Below the pieces are notes generated by a model. That model was not told where the DNA came from and searched no databases. It saw nothing but the letters and a program-made list of their open reading frames with translations. The translations under genes and the position numbers were made by a program. A stretch of 64,000 bases of DNA from Segatella copri (lineage in GTDB: Bacteria; Bacteroidota; Bacteroidia; Bacteroidales; Bacteroidaceae). Below are positions 16,529-26,742 of this stretch, piece after piece. Position 1 is the stretch's first letter. Each line of letters starts with the position of its first letter. The stretch covers positions 62,001 to 126,000 of the forward strand of contig NZ_NMPZ01000010.1 in the NCBI RefSeq assembly GCF_002224675.1, read 5' to 3'.

Positions 16529-17014
16529 TTATTCAGCTGCAGCCTCTTCAGTTGCAGGTGCCTCAGTTGCAGGAGCCTCCTCAGCCTTTGTTGCCTTGCG
16601 ACTACGACGAGTCTTCTTAGCAGCAGCCTTAGGAGTCTTAGCCATGTTCTCATCAAAGTCAACGAGCTCGATGAAAGCGATCTCAGCTGCGTCACCCTGA
16701 CGGGTACCCAACTTGATAACGCGAGTGTAACCACCAGGACGGTTAGCTACCTTCTCAGCTACCTCACCGAAGAGAGCCTTCACAGCGTACTTGTTCTGAA
16801 GATAACGGAAAACAACACGACGTGATGTAGTTGTATCATTCTTTGAACGTGTGATCAGTGGCTCAACATACTTCTTAAGAGCCTTTGCCTTTGCGAGGGT
16901 CGTAGTGATTCTTTTGTGCTCACTCAAGATAAGTGATGCAGCCATGTTAGCCAACATCGCGTTACGATGAGAAGCAGTACGACCTAAATGGTTGAATTTC
17001 TTATTGTGTCTCAT
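16529..17014 (-). CDS. rplQ: 50S ribosomal protein bL17
   Basis: 161 residues, longer than the ~120-130 of most bacteria. The conserved core ([40 protein letters not shown]) is followed by a Bacteroidetes-type tail, first basic ([10 protein letters not shown]) then Ala/Glu/Pro-rich ([17 protein letters not shown]). It is the last gene of the cluster, 33 bases after rpoA, and is followed by a strong terminator. Confidence 0.97.
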   Translation of the reverse strand: MRHNKKFNHLGRTASHRNAMLANMAASLILSEHKRITTTLAKAKALKKYVEPLITRSKNDTTTSRRVVFRYLQNKYAVKALFGEVAEKVANRPGGYTRVIKLGTRQGDAAEIAFIELVDFDENMAKTPKAAAKKTRRSRKATKAEEAPATEAPATEEAAAE

Positions 17015-17047
17015 TTTAATTTTTGTTCTTTTTGGACAAAGGATGCA

Positions 17048-18043
17048 TTACGCATCCTTGTCTAATTTATACTTTGAAATATCAGTTCCAAAAGACAGAT
17101 TCAGACTCTCGAGCAAATCATCAAGCTCTGAGAGCGATTTCTTACCGAAGTTGCGGAACTTCAAGAGGTCAGTCTTGTTAAACTGAACCAAATCACCCAA
17201 GGTATCTACATCAGCTGCCTTCAAGCAGTTGAGCGCACGAACACTGAGGTTCATATCTACGAGACGAGTCTTGAGCAACTGGCGCATGTGAAGAACCTCC
17301 TCATCAAACTCCTGGTTGGTATCCTGATCAGGACTCTCCAGGGTAATCTTCTCATCAGAGAAGAGCATGAAGTGATAGATAAGGATCTTCGCAGCCTCTT
17401 TCAGCGCATCCTTAGGACTAATGGAACCATCTGTTGTAACTTCGAGTACGAGCTTGTCATAGTCGGTCTTCTGTTCAACACGATATGGCTCAACCGCATA
17501 CTTTACGTTACGGATAGGGGTGTAGATGGAATCGATTGGGAGAACGTTAACGTCTGTGCAGAATTGACGATTCTCATCAGCAGGAACGTATCCACGTCCC
17601 TTATTAATTGTCAGATCAATCTGCATCGAAGCTTTGGAGTCTAAATGACAAATCACCAAATCAGGGTTTAACACTTCAAATCCAGTCAGATACTTGCCTA
17701 TATCACCAGCCTTGAATTCTGTAGAATTCTCAACGGTGATACTAACTTTCTCATTCTCGAATTCTTCTACTACTTGCTTGAATCGAACTTGCTTGAGATT
17801 CAAGATAATGTTGGTAACATCTTCCTTTACACCAGGAACTGAAGAGAACTCGTGCTCAACACCCGCGATGCGGATGGTGTTCACAGCGTAACCCTCCAAT
17901 GATGAAAGGAGAATGCGGCGCAAGGCGTTACCGATGGTAACACCAAAGCCAGGCTCCAACGGACGGAACTCGAACTTTCCGAACTGGTTGTCAGCCTCCA
18001 GCATTACTACTTTATCAGGTTTTTGAAATGCTAATATCGCCAT
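17048..18043 (-). CDS. rpoA: RNA polymerase alpha subunit
   Basis: 331 residues. The N-terminal dimerisation domain ([20 protein letters not shown]) nucleates core assembly. The C-terminal domain ([36 protein letters not shown]) contacts promoter DNA and activators. It sits between rpsD and rplQ as in the classical alpha operon. No truncation seen. Confidence 0.98.
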   Translation of the reverse strand: MAILAFQKPDKVVMLEADNQFGKFEFRPLEPGFGVTIGNALRRILLSSLEGYAVNTIRIAGVEHEFSSVPGVKEDVTNIILNLKQVRFKQVVEEFENEKVSITVENSTEFKAGDIGKYLTGFEVLNPDLVICHLDSKASMQIDLTINKGRGYVPADENRQFCTDVNVLPIDSIYTPIRNVKYAVEPYRVEQKTDYDKLVLEVTTDGSISPKDALKEAAKILIYHFMLFSDEKITLESPDQDTNQEFDEEVLHMRQLLKTRLVDMNLSVRALNCLKAADVDTLGDLVQFNKTDLLKFRNFGKKSLSELDDLLESLNLSFGTDISKYKLDKDA

Positions 18044-18055
18044 TAATTTAATGAT

Positions 18056-18661
18056 TTATTTAGAGTACAACTCAACGATTAACTGCTCCTTAATATTCTC
18101 TGGAATGTCAGCACGCTCTGGCTTGTGCAAGAACTTGCCACTCTTAGAATTGTCGTCCCACTCAATCCATGGGTACTTGCTATGATTGAAACCAGCAAGT
18201 GCTGCCTCGATTACCTCGAGAGACTTAGACTTCTCACGAACGGCAACTACCATACCTGGCTTAACTGCAAATGAAGGGATATTAACTACCTTGCCATCAA
18301 CAGTGATGTGCTTGTGACCCACCAACTGACGTGCAGCAGCACGAGTAGGAGCGATACCAAGACGGAATACCACGTTGTCGAGACGGCACTCGAGATTCTG
18401 GAGAAGAACCTCACCAGTAATACCCTCAGCCTTAGCAGCCTTCTCAAACATATTACGGAACTGACGCTCTAATACACCGTAAGTGTACTTAGCCTTCTGC
18501 TTCTCTGCCAACATGACACCGTACTCAGACATCTTGCGACGACGGTTGTTGCCATGCTGTCCAGGAGGGAAGTTTCTCTTGGACAAAACTTTGTCTGCGC
18601 CGAAGATTGGCTCACCAAAACGACGCGCAATTTTAGATTTCGGACCTATATATCTAGCCAT
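18056..18661 (-). CDS. rpsD: 30S ribosomal protein uS4
   Basis: 201 residues. It binds 16S rRNA early in small-subunit assembly. The S4 RNA-binding domain is clear ([40 protein letters not shown]). The N-terminus lacks the zinc-binding Cys cluster found in some S4 proteins. It is 12 bases upstream of rpoA, so translation may be coupled. Confidence 0.98.
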   Translation of the reverse strand: MARYIGPKSKIARRFGEPIFGADKVLSKRNFPPGQHGNNRRRKMSEYGVMLAEKQKAKYTYGVLERQFRNMFEKAAKAEGITGEVLLQNLECRLDNVVFRLGIAPTRAAARQLVGHKHITVDGKVVNIPSFAVKPGMVVAVREKSKSLEVIEAALAGFNHSKYPWIEWDDNSKSGKFLHKPERADIPENIKEQLIVELYSK

Positions 18662-18703
18662 AATATTTATAAAATGCTATAATGTTTGTATCAATGAATG
18701 CTA

Positions 18704-19093
18704 TTATACACGACGACGCTTTGGAGGGCGACATCCGTTGTGTGGTAATGGAGTTACGTCAACGATCTCAGTTACCTCGATACCTGCACCGTGTACGGCA
18801 CGGATAGCAGACTCACGACCGTTACCTGGACCCTTTACGTATGCCTTAACCTTGCGAAGACCAAGGTCGAAAGCTACCTTTGCACAATCCTCTGCAGCCA
18901 TCTGAGCAGCATAAGGAGTGTTCTTCTTAGAACCACGGAAACCCATCTTACCAGCTGAAGACCAAGAGATAACCTGACCCTCGTTGTTAGCAAGAGATAC
19001 AATGATGTTGTTGAATGAGCTGTGTACGTGGAGCTGACCGATTGCGTCAACGCGTACGTTTCTCTTCTTAGATGTTGCTTTTTGCTTTGCCAT
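18704..19093 (-). CDS. rpsK: 30S ribosomal protein uS11
   Basis: 129 residues; a platform protein of the 30S subunit. [20 protein letters not shown] and the C-terminal [18 protein letters not shown] are diagnostic. Unusually for this window it has a strong Shine-Dalgarno sequence, AAGGAGGAA (GGAGG at 19107-19103), 9 bases before the ATG. Confidence 0.98.
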   Translation of the reverse strand: MAKQKATSKKRNVRVDAIGQLHVHSSFNNIIVSLANNEGQVISWSSAGKMGFRGSKKNTPYAAQMAAEDCAKVAFDLGLRKVKAYVKGPGNGRESAIRAVHGAGIEVTEIVDVTPLPHNGCRPPKRRRV

Positions 19094-19113
19094 AATTAAT
19101 TTCCTCCTTAGAA

Positions 19114-19494
19114 TTACTTAGTAGCCTTCTTCTTATTAGCAACAGTCTTCTTCTTACCCTTGCGAGTACGAGCATTATTCTTTGTGCTCTGACCGCGAAC
19201 TGGAAGACCATTACGATGTCTAACTCCACGATAGCAACCAATATCCATCAGTCGCTTAATGTTCATCTGGATCTCAGAACGGAGATCACCTTCAACCTTG
19301 AACTCAGCGCCGATAATTTCACGGATCTTGGCTGCCTGATCGTCAGTCCACTCGCTGACTTTCAGGTCACGGTTTACACCTGCCTTATCCAATATCTTTG
19401 CTGAACTACTTCGACCGATACCATAGATATAGGTCAATGCGATTTCGCCACGCTTATTCTGGGGCAAATCTACTCCAACAATTCTTATTGCCAT
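19114..19494 (-). CDS. rpsM: 30S ribosomal protein uS13
   Basis: 126 residues. It contacts tRNA and the large subunit from the 30S head. [20 protein letters not shown], then [17 protein letters not shown] (helix-two-turn-helix) and [20 protein letters not shown] identify it. The C-terminal Lys-rich tail reaches into the tRNA sites. An internal promoter candidate lies just upstream, making this the first gene of an alpha sub-operon. Confidence 0.98.
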   Translation of the reverse strand: MAIRIVGVDLPQNKRGEIALTYIYGIGRSSSAKILDKAGVNRDLKVSEWTDDQAAKIREIIGAEFKVEGDLRSEIQMNIKRLMDIGCYRGVRHRNGLPVRGQSTKNNARTRKGKKKTVANKKKATK

Positions 19495-19541
19495 TGTTTA
19501 ATAAAAAATTAAAAAATTAATACTTTGCGTTAAAAGCGGTG

Positions 19542-19549
19542 CAAAAGTA
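19542..19549 (-). promoter_or_regulatory. Candidate internal promoter before rpsM
   Basis: TACTTTTG on the minus strand in the 98-base gap between rpmJ and rpsM, the widest gap in the spc-alpha part of the cluster. The -33 element is weak. Confidence 0.45.
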
Positions 19550-19592
19550 CAACTTTTTTTTGAAACAGCCATACTTTTACAGAACTTTAACA

Positions 19593-19709
19593 TTAGCCCT
19601 GACGCAATTTCATCTTAGGGTTCTTCTTGTTGATAACGAAGAGACGACCCTTACGACGTACGATCTTGCAATCAGCTGAACGCTTCTTCAATGATGCTCT
19701 TGTCTTCAT
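19593..19709 (-). CDS. rpmJ: 50S ribosomal protein bL36, zinc-free type
   Basis: A 38-residue gene. [20 protein letters not shown] is followed by [18 protein letters not shown]. Only one Cys remains, where zinc-type bL36 has three Cys and a His that bind Zn, so this is the C-minus form. It lies 17 bases after infA. Too short for typical ORF cut-offs, but the context and sequence are decisive. Confidence 0.95.
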   Translation of the reverse strand: MKTRASLKKRSADCKIVRRKGRLFVINKKNPKMKLRQG

Positions 19710-19726
19710 AACCTTATATGTGATAA

Positions 19727-19945
19727 TTATTTGTATCTAAAAACAATTCTACCCTTAGTCAAGTCGTATGGACTCATTTCCACCTTCACCTTATCACCAG
19801 GTAAAATCTTGATGTAATGCATTCTCATCTTACCAGAGATGTGGGCAGTAATGTCAACACCATTCTCCAATTCAACGCGGAACATAGCATTTGATAATGC
19901 CTCTACAATTGTTCCATCTTGCTCAATAGCGGCCTGTTTTGCCAT
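19727..19945 (-). CDS. infA: Translation initiation factor IF-1
   Basis: 72 residues, a single OB-fold (S1 domain) that occupies the A site of the 30S subunit during initiation. [38 protein letters not shown] and [15 protein letters not shown] are typical. Placed between map and rpmJ, as in many Gram-negative and Gram-positive spc operons. Confidence 0.97.
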   Translation of the reverse strand: MAKQAAIEQDGTIVEALSNAMFRVELENGVDITAHISGKMRMHYIKILPGDKVKVEMSPYDLTKGRIVFRYK

Positions 19946-19947
19946 AA

Positions 19948-20748
19948 TTAAATTTTTTGTCCTTCTAAATGTTCAACTTCTACGAATGAAGATAAAATTT
20001 CAGCTTTACCTTTTCGAACAACGATTGTATGCTCAAAATGAGCAGCTGGTTGACGATCTCTAGTAACTATGCTCCACTTGTCGGGGAGCAAGCCAATTTG
20101 ACGGTCGCCCATTGTTATCATCGGCTCTATAGCCAAGCACATACCTTCCTTTAACAGAATGCCGGAACCTCGACTGCCGTAATTACGAACGGGAGGATCC
20201 TCGTGCATAGCCCTGCCAATGCCATGACCTGTTAGCTCTCGTACTACTCCATAACCATATTGCTGGCAATGAGTCTGTACGGCGTAACCAATATCACCCA
20301 AATGCTTTCCTGCCACAGCCTGTTCGATACCCAGGTACAAAGATTCTTTAGTTACCTTAAGGAGTTGTTGAACATCGGAAGTTATCTCTCCAACAGCGAA
20401 AGTATAGCAACTGTCACCGTTGAAACCTTCTAAAAGGGTGCCGCAGTCGATGGAGATAATATCACCATCCTTCAGCACGTCCTTCTCACTAGGAATACCA
20501 TGTACTACTACATCATTGATGGAAGTACATATACTAGCGGGAAAAGGCTCTCCATAAGGATTAGGAAAATTCTTAAACGTTGGAATCGCACCGTGATCAC
20601 GGATGAACTCCTCAGCTACCTTATCCAAATGGAGAGTCGTTACACCTGGTTTTATATGTTTACCTAATTCCGCAAGCGTTGCACCAACGAGTTGGTTAGC
20701 CTTGCGCATCAGGTTAATTTCATCCTCTGTCTTCAGAAATATCTGCAT
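19948..20748 (-). CDS. map: Methionine aminopeptidase, type I
   Basis: 266 residues. It removes the initiator Met from nascent proteins. The dinuclear metal ligands are visible: [16 protein letters not shown] (two Asp), [13 protein letters not shown] (His), LAIEPM (Glu) and a final EHTIVV (Glu). It lacks the N-terminal zinc-finger extension of type Ic enzymes. It lies 15 bases after secY and 2 bases before infA. Confidence 0.97.
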   Translation of the reverse strand: MQIFLKTEDEINLMRKANQLVGATLAELGKHIKPGVTTLHLDKVAEEFIRDHGAIPTFKNFPNPYGEPFPASICTSINDVVVHGIPSEKDVLKDGDIISIDCGTLLEGFNGDSCYTFAVGEITSDVQQLLKVTKESLYLGIEQAVAGKHLGDIGYAVQTHCQQYGYGVVRELTGHGIGRAMHEDPPVRNYGSRGSGILLKEGMCLAIEPMITMGDRQIGLLPDKWSIVTRDRQPAAHFEHTIVVRKGKAEILSSFVEVEHLEGQKI

Positions 20749-20763
20749 TTCAAAAGATAAAGA

Positions 20764-22101
20764 TTAATATGCAGCAACACCACCCTGACGAGTATGGCCT
20801 GAATTGAGAAGACCATCATAGTGGCGCATAAGCAAATGACTCTCGATCTGCTGCAATGTGTCAATCACAACACCTACCAAAATCAACAGAGAAGTACCTC
20901 CGAAGAATTGTGAGAAGGCCTGCTGCACATCAAGAAGTCCTGCAAGAGCTGGCATAATCGCAATAAATGCAATAAATAATGAACCTGGTAAAGTAATACG
21001 AGACATTACGGTATCAATGTACTCAGCGGTATCCTTACCTGGCTTAACACCTGGAATGAAACCATTGTTACGCTTCATATCCTCCGCCATCTGAGTTGGG
21101 TTCAATGTAATAGCAGTGTAGAAATATGTAAACGCAATCACGAGGATTACATAAATTACATTATAAAGTAAACTGCGGTTATCCATCAGCTGCTGAACAA
21201 CGCTACTTGCATTTTCAGACTGGTAGCGAACTACTGCCAATGGAATGAACATCAAAGCCTGCGCAAAGATGATAGGCATTACGTTGGCTGCGAAAAGCTT
21301 CAATGGGATGTACTGACGTGCACCACCATACTGCTTGTTACCAACCAAGCGCTTAGCGTACTGAACCGGGATCTTACGTGTACCCTGTACCAGAAGAATT
21401 GAGGCACAAACTACAGCGTAGAGAATAAGGATCTCTACAATGAACATGATCAAACCACCACCAGAGATAGCCTGCAAACGAGAGGTCATCTCCTGCACGA
21501 ATGCCTGAGGCAAACGAGCGATGATACCAATCATAATGATGAGAGAGATACCATTACCTACTCCCTTATCCGTGATACGCTCACCAAGCCAGAGAATAAA
21601 CATACTTCCTGCTGCAAGGATGATAGTAGCTGGAATCATAAAGACGGTCCAGCTAATACCCGTTGCCAAAGCGTTAGCAGCCTGCATCTTCAAATTCAGA
21701 AGGTAACTAGGAGCCTGAAAGACCAGGATGGCTACAGTCAGGACTCTAGTGTACCATTGTATTTTCTTGCGGCCGCTCTCGCCCTCGCGCTGCATCTTCT
21801 GGAAGTAAGGTACAGCGACAGCAAGAAGCTGCATAACAATTGAAGCTGAGATATAAGGCATAATTCCCAATGCGAAGATAGACGCATTAGAAAATGCACC
21901 ACCAGAGAACATGTCCAAAAGCGACATAAGACCGCCTGAGGTCTGCGACTGCAATTTTTCCAACATGCTCGGATTGATACCCGGAAGTACCACAAACGAG
22001 CCAAAACGGTAAATAGCCGTAAACAGAAGAGTAATGAGAAGTCTCTGACGGAGGTCCTCAATCTTCCAACAGTTCTTTAGTGTCTCAATAAACTTTTTCA
22101 T
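20764..22101 (-). CDS. secY: Preprotein translocase subunit SecY
   Basis: 445 residues with ten membrane segments; the channel subunit of the SecYEG translocon in the inner membrane. FGSFVVLPGINPSMLE, GIMPYISASIVMQLL (plug/TM2 region) and NPTQMAEDMKRNNGFIPGVK mark the family. Three bases separate it from rplO, so translation is probably coupled. Confidence 0.98.
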   Translation of the reverse strand: MKKFIETLKNCWKIEDLRQRLLITLLFTAIYRFGSFVVLPGINPSMLEKLQSQTSGGLMSLLDMFSGGAFSNASIFALGIMPYISASIVMQLLAVAVPYFQKMQREGESGRKKIQWYTRVLTVAILVFQAPSYLLNLKMQAANALATGISWTVFMIPATIILAAGSMFILWLGERITDKGVGNGISLIIMIGIIARLPQAFVQEMTSRLQAISGGGLIMFIVEILILYAVVCASILLVQGTRKIPVQYAKRLVGNKQYGGARQYIPLKLFAANVMPIIFAQALMFIPLAVVRYQSENASSVVQQLMDNRSLLYNVIYVILVIAFTYFYTAITLNPTQMAEDMKRNNGFIPGVKPGKDTAEYIDTVMSRITLPGSLFIAFIAIMPALAGLLDVQQAFSQFFGGTSLLILVGVVIDTLQQIESHLLMRHYDGLLNSGHTRQGGVAAY

Positions 22102-22104
22102 TAC

Positions 22105-22551
22105 TTAGATTATAGTTGCGTTACCACCTACTGCCTTGATTGCTTCTTCGGCAGTCTTTGAGAAAGCATTAGCTTCAACTTCCAATTTTGCTGTAAGTTC
22201 ACCGTTACCGAGAACCTTAACGAGCTCCTTACCATTGGTAAGACCAGCTGCCTTGAGTTCCTCAATACCGATCTTTGTAAGGTTCTTTGCTTCTGCAAGA
22301 GCCTGAAGAGTTGAAAGGTTTACTGCGAAGTACTCCTTATGGTTGATATTCTTGAAACCAGCCTTTGGAACACGACGCTGCAATGGCATCTGACCACCTT
22401 CGAAACCAATCTTTCTCTTATAACCAGAACGAGCCTTGGCACCCTTGTGACCACGTGTAGAAGTACCACCGAGACCAGAACCTGGACCACGACCAATACG
22501 ACGACGTGAATGGGTAGAACCTGCAGCAGGTTTCAAATTATTTAATTTCAT
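22105..22551 (-). CDS. rplO: 50S ribosomal protein uL15
   Basis: 148 residues. The Gly/Arg-rich N-terminus (SRRRIGRGPGSGLGGTSTRG) and GYKRKIGFEGGQMPLQRRVP are diagnostic; the protein stabilises 23S rRNA late in 50S assembly. Confidence 0.97.
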   Translation of the reverse strand: MKLNNLKPAAGSTHSRRRIGRGPGSGLGGTSTRGHKGAKARSGYKRKIGFEGGQMPLQRRVPKAGFKNINHKEYFAVNLSTLQALAEAKNLTKIGIEELKAAGLTNGKELVKVLGNGELTAKLEVEANAFSKTAEEAIKAVGGNATII

Positions 22552-22577
22552 AATCGTTCCTAATTTTTTGAGATTAA

Positions 22578-22754
22578 TTAATCAACTACACTTACGAGGT
22601 GATGAACCTTACGGATCATACCACGGTTGCTAGGAGTATCCTCTACCTCAACAACCTGAGAAATCTTGCGGAGACCCAGACAAGCGAGTGTACGCTTCTG
22701 ATCAACTGGAGCACCGATCTTACTCTTAATCTGCTTGACTTTAATTGTTGCCAT
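22578..22754 (-). CDS. rpmD: 50S ribosomal protein uL30
   Basis: 58 residues from the ATG at 22754 to the TAA at 22578: MATIKVKQIKSKIGAPVDQK, then RTLACLGLRKISQVVEVEDT and PSNRGMIRKVHHLVSVVD. Normal uL30 length, and in the expected position between rpsE and rplO. Confidence 0.95.
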   Translation of the reverse strand: MATIKVKQIKSKIGAPVDQKRTLACLGLRKISQVVEVEDTPSNRGMIRKVHHLVSVVD

Positions 22755-22770
22755 ATTCGATAAATCCTAA

Positions 22771-23283
22771 TTAACCGTTAAATACTTTATCCATACTGAT
22801 ACCACGCTCACCTGCTACAGTGTAAGCATCACGCATCTCTGCGAGAGCAGCGATAGTAGCCTTTACCAGGTTGTGGGCATTAGATGAACCCTTAGACTTT
22901 GCAATAACGTCCTTGATACCTACGCTCTCAAGAACAGCACGCATAGCACCACCGGCCTTCAAACCAGTACCGGCAGCAGCTGGCTTGATGAGAACCTTAG
23001 CACCACCGAAAGTTGTCTCAACCTCGTGAGGAACTGTACCCTTGAGTACAGGAACCTTAACCAGGTTCTTCTTAGCAGCCTCAGTACCCTTAGCAATAGC
23101 AGCTGTAACCTCACCTGCCTTACCAAGACCGTAACCGATAACACCGTTACCGTCACCTACAACGACGATAGCAGCGAATGTGAAAGTACGACCACCCTTG
23201 GTAACCTTAGTTACACGGTTGATTGCAACCAAGCGATCCTTAAGTACTTCTTCGTTATTTACCTTTACTTTATCCATTGCCAT
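22771..23283 (-). CDS. rpsE: 30S ribosomal protein uS5
   Basis: 170 residues. It acts in translational fidelity and mRNA unwinding at the entry tunnel. [20 protein letters not shown], then [20 protein letters not shown] are conserved. The protein starts directly with the double-stranded RNA-binding-like domain region, as expected. Confidence 0.97.
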   Translation of the reverse strand: MAMDKVKVNNEEVLKDRLVAINRVTKVTKGGRTFTFAAIVVVGDGNGVIGYGLGKAGEVTAAIAKGTEAAKKNLVKVPVLKGTVPHEVETTFGGAKVLIKPAAAGTGLKAGGAMRAVLESVGIKDVIAKSKGSSNAHNLVKATIAALAEMRDAYTVAGERGISMDKVFNG

Positions 23284-23289
23284 AATCGT

Positions 23290-23634
23290 TTAAAATTTAA
23301 GACCACCATTACGAGCACCGTCAGCCAACTGCTTTACGCGACCGTGGTAGAGATAACCGTTACGGTCGAAAACTACTGACTCAACGCCAGCAGCCTTTGC
23401 CTTCTCTGCGATGAGCTCGCCAACCTTGGTTGCCTGCTCCTGCTTAGGCATCTTCTCCAAACCGAGTGAAGAAGCTGATGCAAGTGTAGTGCCTGTCAAA
23501 TCATTAATAACCTGAGCGTAAATCTGCTTGTTAGAGCGGAATACACTGAGACGTGGACGCTCAGCTGTTCCGTTAACATTCTTGCGAATGCGGAACTTTA
23601 TCTTAATTCGTCTTTCTACTTTCTTTGTTGTCAT
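23290..23634 (-). CDS. rplR: 50S ribosomal protein uL18
   Basis: 114 residues; binds 5S rRNA with uL5. [20 protein letters not shown] and [20 protein letters not shown] are typical. Six bases upstream of rpsE. Confidence 0.97.
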   Translation of the reverse strand: MTTKKVERRIKIKFRIRKNVNGTAERPRLSVFRSNKQIYAQVINDLTGTTLASASSLGLEKMPKQEQATKVGELIAEKAKAAGVESVVFDRNGYLYHGRVKQLADGARNGGLKF

Positions 23635-23652
23635 AATCGTAAATAATTAAAA

Positions 23653-24225
23653 TTACTTAGCTGAAGCACTCTTACCAGACTTTCTGCGAATAACTTCACC
23701 CTTGAAGAGAATACCCTTACCCTTATAAGGCTCAGGCTTGCGGAAAGAACGAATTTTTGCACAAACGAGTCCCAACAACTGCTTGTCGCATGACTCCAAT
23801 GTCAAGATTGGGTTCTGGTTTCTTTCAGACTTAGTCTCAACCTTAATCTCCTTAGGCAACTGGATGAAAATAGGGTGAGTGTAACCCAAAGCGAACTCAA
23901 TCAAGTTGCCCTGGTTAGAAACACGATAACCAACACCTACCAATTCCAAAACCTTTGTATAACCAGCGCTAACGCCAACAACCATGTTGTGAACGAGAGA
24001 GCGATACAAACCGTGGAAAGCCTGCTTCTGCTTAACATTTACAGGACTATTTTCATCGATTTCAAAGCTAATCTGACCATCTGCGTTGATAAACTTGATA
24101 GATGGATCAATCCACTGAGAAAGTTCACCCTTAGGGCCCTTTACTGTACAAACGTGTGAATCGTTGTCATAGTTTACAGTAACACCTGCAGGGATACTAA
24201 TTGGCAATTTTCCTATTCTAGACAT
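23653..24225 (-). CDS. rplF: 50S ribosomal protein uL6
   Basis: 190 residues from MSRIGKLPISIP. The frame is open to 24255, but GGAGG (24237-24233) lies 7 bases before the ATG at 24225 and fixes the start. VTVKGPKGELS-like and GKGILFKGEVIRRKSGKSA motifs place it near the sarcin-ricin loop of the 50S subunit. The start codon lies just after the rpsH stop codon (the Shine-Dalgarno is in the 14-base gap). Confidence 0.96.
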   Translation of the reverse strand: MSRIGKLPISIPAGVTVNYDNDSHVCTVKGPKGELSQWIDPSIKFINADGQISFEIDENSPVNVKQKQAFHGLYRSLVHNMVVGVSAGYTKVLELVGVGYRVSNQGNLIEFALGYTHPIFIQLPKEIKVETKSERNQNPILTLESCDKQLLGLVCAKIRSFRKPEPYKGKGILFKGEVIRRKSGKSASAK

Positions 24226-24239
24226 ATAAAAGCCTCCAA

Positions 24240-24635
24240 TTAATAAATATAGCAAAGAACCTCGCCACCGATCTTAAGATCAGAAGCCTCTTTGTCTGTC
24301 ATTACACCTTTGGATGTAGATAAGATAGCAATACCTAATCCGTTAATAACTCTTGGCATGTCCTTGTAACCAGTGTACTTACGCAAACCTGGAGTAGACA
24401 CGCGCTTCAAACACTTGATAGCGTTTTGCTTTGTAGTTGGGTTGTACTTCAAGGCAACCTTGATTGAGCCCTGAGGACCATCCTCTACAAACTTGTAGTT
24501 GAGGATGTAACCTTTCTCGAAGAGGATCTTTGTAATCTCTTTCTTCAAGTTAGACGCAGGAACTTCTACAACACGGTGATGAGCCATGATTGCGTTTCTG
24601 AGTCTTGTCAGATAATCTGCTATTGGATCTGTCAT
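24240..24635 (-). CDS. rpsH: 30S ribosomal protein uS8
   Basis: 131 residues. It binds helix 21 of 16S rRNA; in E. coli it represses the spc operon. DPIADYLTRLRNA and GLGIAILSTSKGVMTDKEA are diagnostic. A 73-base gap separates it from rpsN. Confidence 0.97.
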   Translation of the reverse strand: MTDPIADYLTRLRNAIMAHHRVVEVPASNLKKEITKILFEKGYILNYKFVEDGPQGSIKVALKYNPTTKQNAIKCLKRVSTPGLRKYTGYKDMPRVINGLGIAILSTSKGVMTDKEASDLKIGGEVLCYIY

Positions 24636-24708
24636 AAAATATAAATGTTTAATTAATCGGGACTACCCCGACAATATTAAATAATAAAAAATTCCTTGCC
24701 TGTAAAGA

Positions 24709-25011
24709 TTACCAGCTTGCCTTCTTAACACCTGGAATCAAACCTGCAGAAGCCATCTCACGGAACTGGATACGTGAAAGACCGAACTGGCGGATATAAC
24801 CCTTTGGACGACCAGTGATCTTGCAACGGTTGTGAAGACGGATAGGGTTTGCATTCTTAGGGATAGCCTGAAGCTTACGAGCTGCCTCGTATGCTTCGGC
24901 TGGATCATTAGAAGTTGCAATAATCTTTTTCAGAGCTTCGCGCTTCTCAGCGTAACGAGCTACAAGCTTTGCACGCTTAATCTCGCGAGCTTTCATTGAT
25001 TCTTTTGCCAT
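24709..25011 (-). CDS. rpsN: 30S ribosomal protein uS14, zinc-free long type
   Basis: 100 residues: the long form without the CxxC..CxxC zinc site of the short form (only one Cys in [19 protein letters not shown]). [16 protein letters not shown] matches the E. coli-type start. Found between rplE and rpsH in standard order. Confidence 0.96.
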   Translation of the reverse strand: MAKESMKAREIKRAKLVARYAEKREALKKIIATSNDPAEAYEAARKLQAIPKNANPIRLHNRCKITGRPKGYIRQFGLSRIQFREMASAGLIPGVKKASW

Positions 25012-25016
25012 ATCTC

Positions 25017-25571
25017 TTAATCTTTATTTGCGTTCTTGAATGGAAGACCGAATGCCTTCAGAAGTGCAAAACCTTCCTCGTCTGTCTTGGCAGTTGTAAC
25101 GAAGGTGATGTTCATACCCTGAATACGGTCAATCTCATCGATGTTGATCTCTGGGAAGATGATCTGCTCTGTGATACCCAATGTGTAGTTACCACGGCCA
25201 TCGAACTTGCTCTCAATACCCTTGAAGTCGCGGATACGAGGAAGAGAAACACGAACGAGCTTCTCCAAGAACTCGTACATACGCTCACGACGCAATGTTA
25301 CCATAACACCGATAGGCATCTTCTTACGAAGCTTGAAGTTTGCAATATCCTTCTTAGAATATGTAGCAACAGCCTTCTGACCGGTGATAGCAGTAATCTC
25401 GTTGATAGCTACGTCAACAATCTTCTTGTCCTGTGTAGCGTCACCGAGACCCTGGTTGATGACAATCTTCTTCAAAACTGGAATCTCCATTGCTGAAGAA
25501 TAGTTGAACTGCTTCTGAAGAGCAGGAGCGATTGTCTCCTTATATACTTTCTTTAACTGTGCTGTATCCAT
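25017..25571 (-). CDS. rplE: 50S ribosomal protein uL5
   Basis: 184 residues; binds 5S rRNA and contacts P-site t[23 protein letters not shown] and [21 protein letters not shown], here split as [12 protein letters not shown] and [10 protein letters not shown], are diagnostic. Its ATG shares one base with the rplX stop codon, and GGGGAGGAA (25589-25581) inside rplX may serve as its Shine-Dalgarno. Confidence 0.97.
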   Translation of the reverse strand: MDTAQLKKVYKETIAPALQKQFNYSSAMEIPVLKKIVINQGLGDATQDKKIVDVAINEITAITGQKAVATYSKKDIANFKLRKKMPIGVMVTLRRERMYEFLEKLVRVSLPRIRDFKGIESKFDGRGNYTLGITEQIIFPEINIDEIDRIQGMNITFVTTAKTDEEGFALLKAFGLPFKNANKD

Positions 25572-25888
25572 TACTTGATTTCCTCCCCTGACTTTTTAGC
25601 GATGCGAACAACGTTTTTACCCTCATGCTTGATAGCAACACGAGTAGCCTTGCCACTCTTAGGATCGATCAAACTCAAATTTGAGATATGAATAGGAGCC
25701 TCCTGCTTTACGATGCCTCCCTGAGGATTCTGTGCAGATGGCTTAGTGCTCTTAGATACCATGTGCACACCCTCTACGATGGCACGGTTCTCGTCAACGA
25801 GGACCTTGAGCACCTTACCTGTCTTGCCCTTATCAGCACCGGCAATAACGATAACGGTATCGTCTTTCTTAATATGTAACTTACTCAT
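25571..25888 (-). CDS. rplX: 50S ribosomal protein uL24
   Basis: 105 residues with a KOW motif ([20 protein letters not shown]); an early 50S assembly initiator. Overlaps rplE by one base (stop/start TAATG), which suggests coupled translation. Confidence 0.97.
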   Translation of the reverse strand: MSKLHIKKDDTVIVIAGADKGKTGKVLKVLVDENRAIVEGVHMVSKSTKPSAQNPQGGIVKQEAPIHISNLSLIDPKSGKATRVAIKHEGKNVVRIAKKSGEEIK

Positions 25889-25908
25889 TACTTTATACTT
25901 TTAAAATA

Positions 25909-26274
25909 TTAAAGAACCTCAGGTGCCAAAGAAACGACTTTCATATTAACTGCACGAAGCTCACGAGCAACAGGGCCGAAGATACGGCTACCACGAAGCT
26001 CACCTGCATTGTTGAGCAATACACAAGCGTTATCGTCGAAACGGATATATGAACCGTCTGCACGACGAATCTCCTTCTTTGTGCGAACAATCAAAGCCTT
26101 TGATACTGCACCCTTCTTCAAATCACTTGATGGGATAACGTTCTTGACAGCAACGACAATCACGTCACCAACGCTAGCGTAACGACGGCCTGTACCACCG
26201 AGAACTCGAATGCAAAGAGCCTCGCGAGCACCGCTGTTATCACATACTGTAAGTCTTGATTCTGCCTGTATCAT
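25909..26274 (-). CDS. rplN: 50S ribosomal protein uL14
   Basis: 121 residues. [20 protein letters not shown] and [20 protein letters not shown] are the family signature. It forms an inter-subunit bridge and the docking site of RsfS. Confidence 0.98.
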   Translation of the reverse strand: MIQAESRLTVCDNSGAREALCIRVLGGTGRRYASVGDVIVVAVKNVIPSSDLKKGAVSKALIVRTKKEIRRADGSYIRFDDNACVLLNNAGELRGSRIFGPVARELRAVNMKVVSLAPEVL

Positions 26275-26276
26275 AA

Positions 26277-26534
26277 TTACTTAGCTTTTTCTACAATTTG
26301 TACTAATCTCCATCTCTTTGTCTTAGACAGAGGACGAGTCTCCATGATCATAACTGTATCACCTACGTTAGCCTCATTGTTCTCGTCATGTGCATGGTAC
26401 TTCTTTGTCTTCTGGACAAACTTACCATAAATAGGGTGCATCTCCTTGAACTTAGCTGCAATAACAATGGTTTTATCCATCTTGTTGCTGATAACAACAC
26501 CCTGTCTTACTTTTCTTAAATTTCTTGTTTCCAT
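26277..26534 (-). CDS. rpsQ: 30S ribosomal protein uS17
   Basis: 85 residues from [14 protein letters not shown]; an ATG three codons earlier (26543) is possible but would add residues absent from relatives. [20 protein letters not shown] and [18 protein letters not shown] are conserved. It is a primary 16S rRNA-binding protein. Confidence 0.95.
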   Translation of the reverse strand: METRNLRKVRQGVVISNKMDKTIVIAAKFKEMHPIYGKFVQKTKKYHAHDENNEANVGDTVMIMETRPLSKTKRWRLVQIVEKAK

Positions 26535-26545
26535 CTGGACCATTA

Positions 26546-26740
26546 TTATTTGTTAAGTTCTCTCTGACGAAGTTCAGTTTTCATACGTGCGATATCACGA
26601 CGAGCAACCTTAATCTCTGATGGATTCTCAAGTGGAGTTACGTTGTGGTTGATCTTCTTCTTGTTCAAAGCGTCAACTGCTGCCTCCAGCTTCTCAACCA
26701 ATTCCTTGGTCTCGATATTTTTAATTTCTGCAATCTTCAT
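26546..26740 (-). CDS. rpmC: 50S ribosomal protein uL29
   Basis: 64 residues, two helices. [20 protein letters not shown] and the [15 protein letters not shown] end are typical. It lies at the polypeptide exit tunnel. Two bases separate it from rplP. Confidence 0.96.
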   Translation of the reverse strand: MKIAEIKNIETKELVEKLEAAVDALNKKKINHNVTPLENPSEIKVARRDIARMKTELRQRELNK

Positions 26741-26742
26741 AA

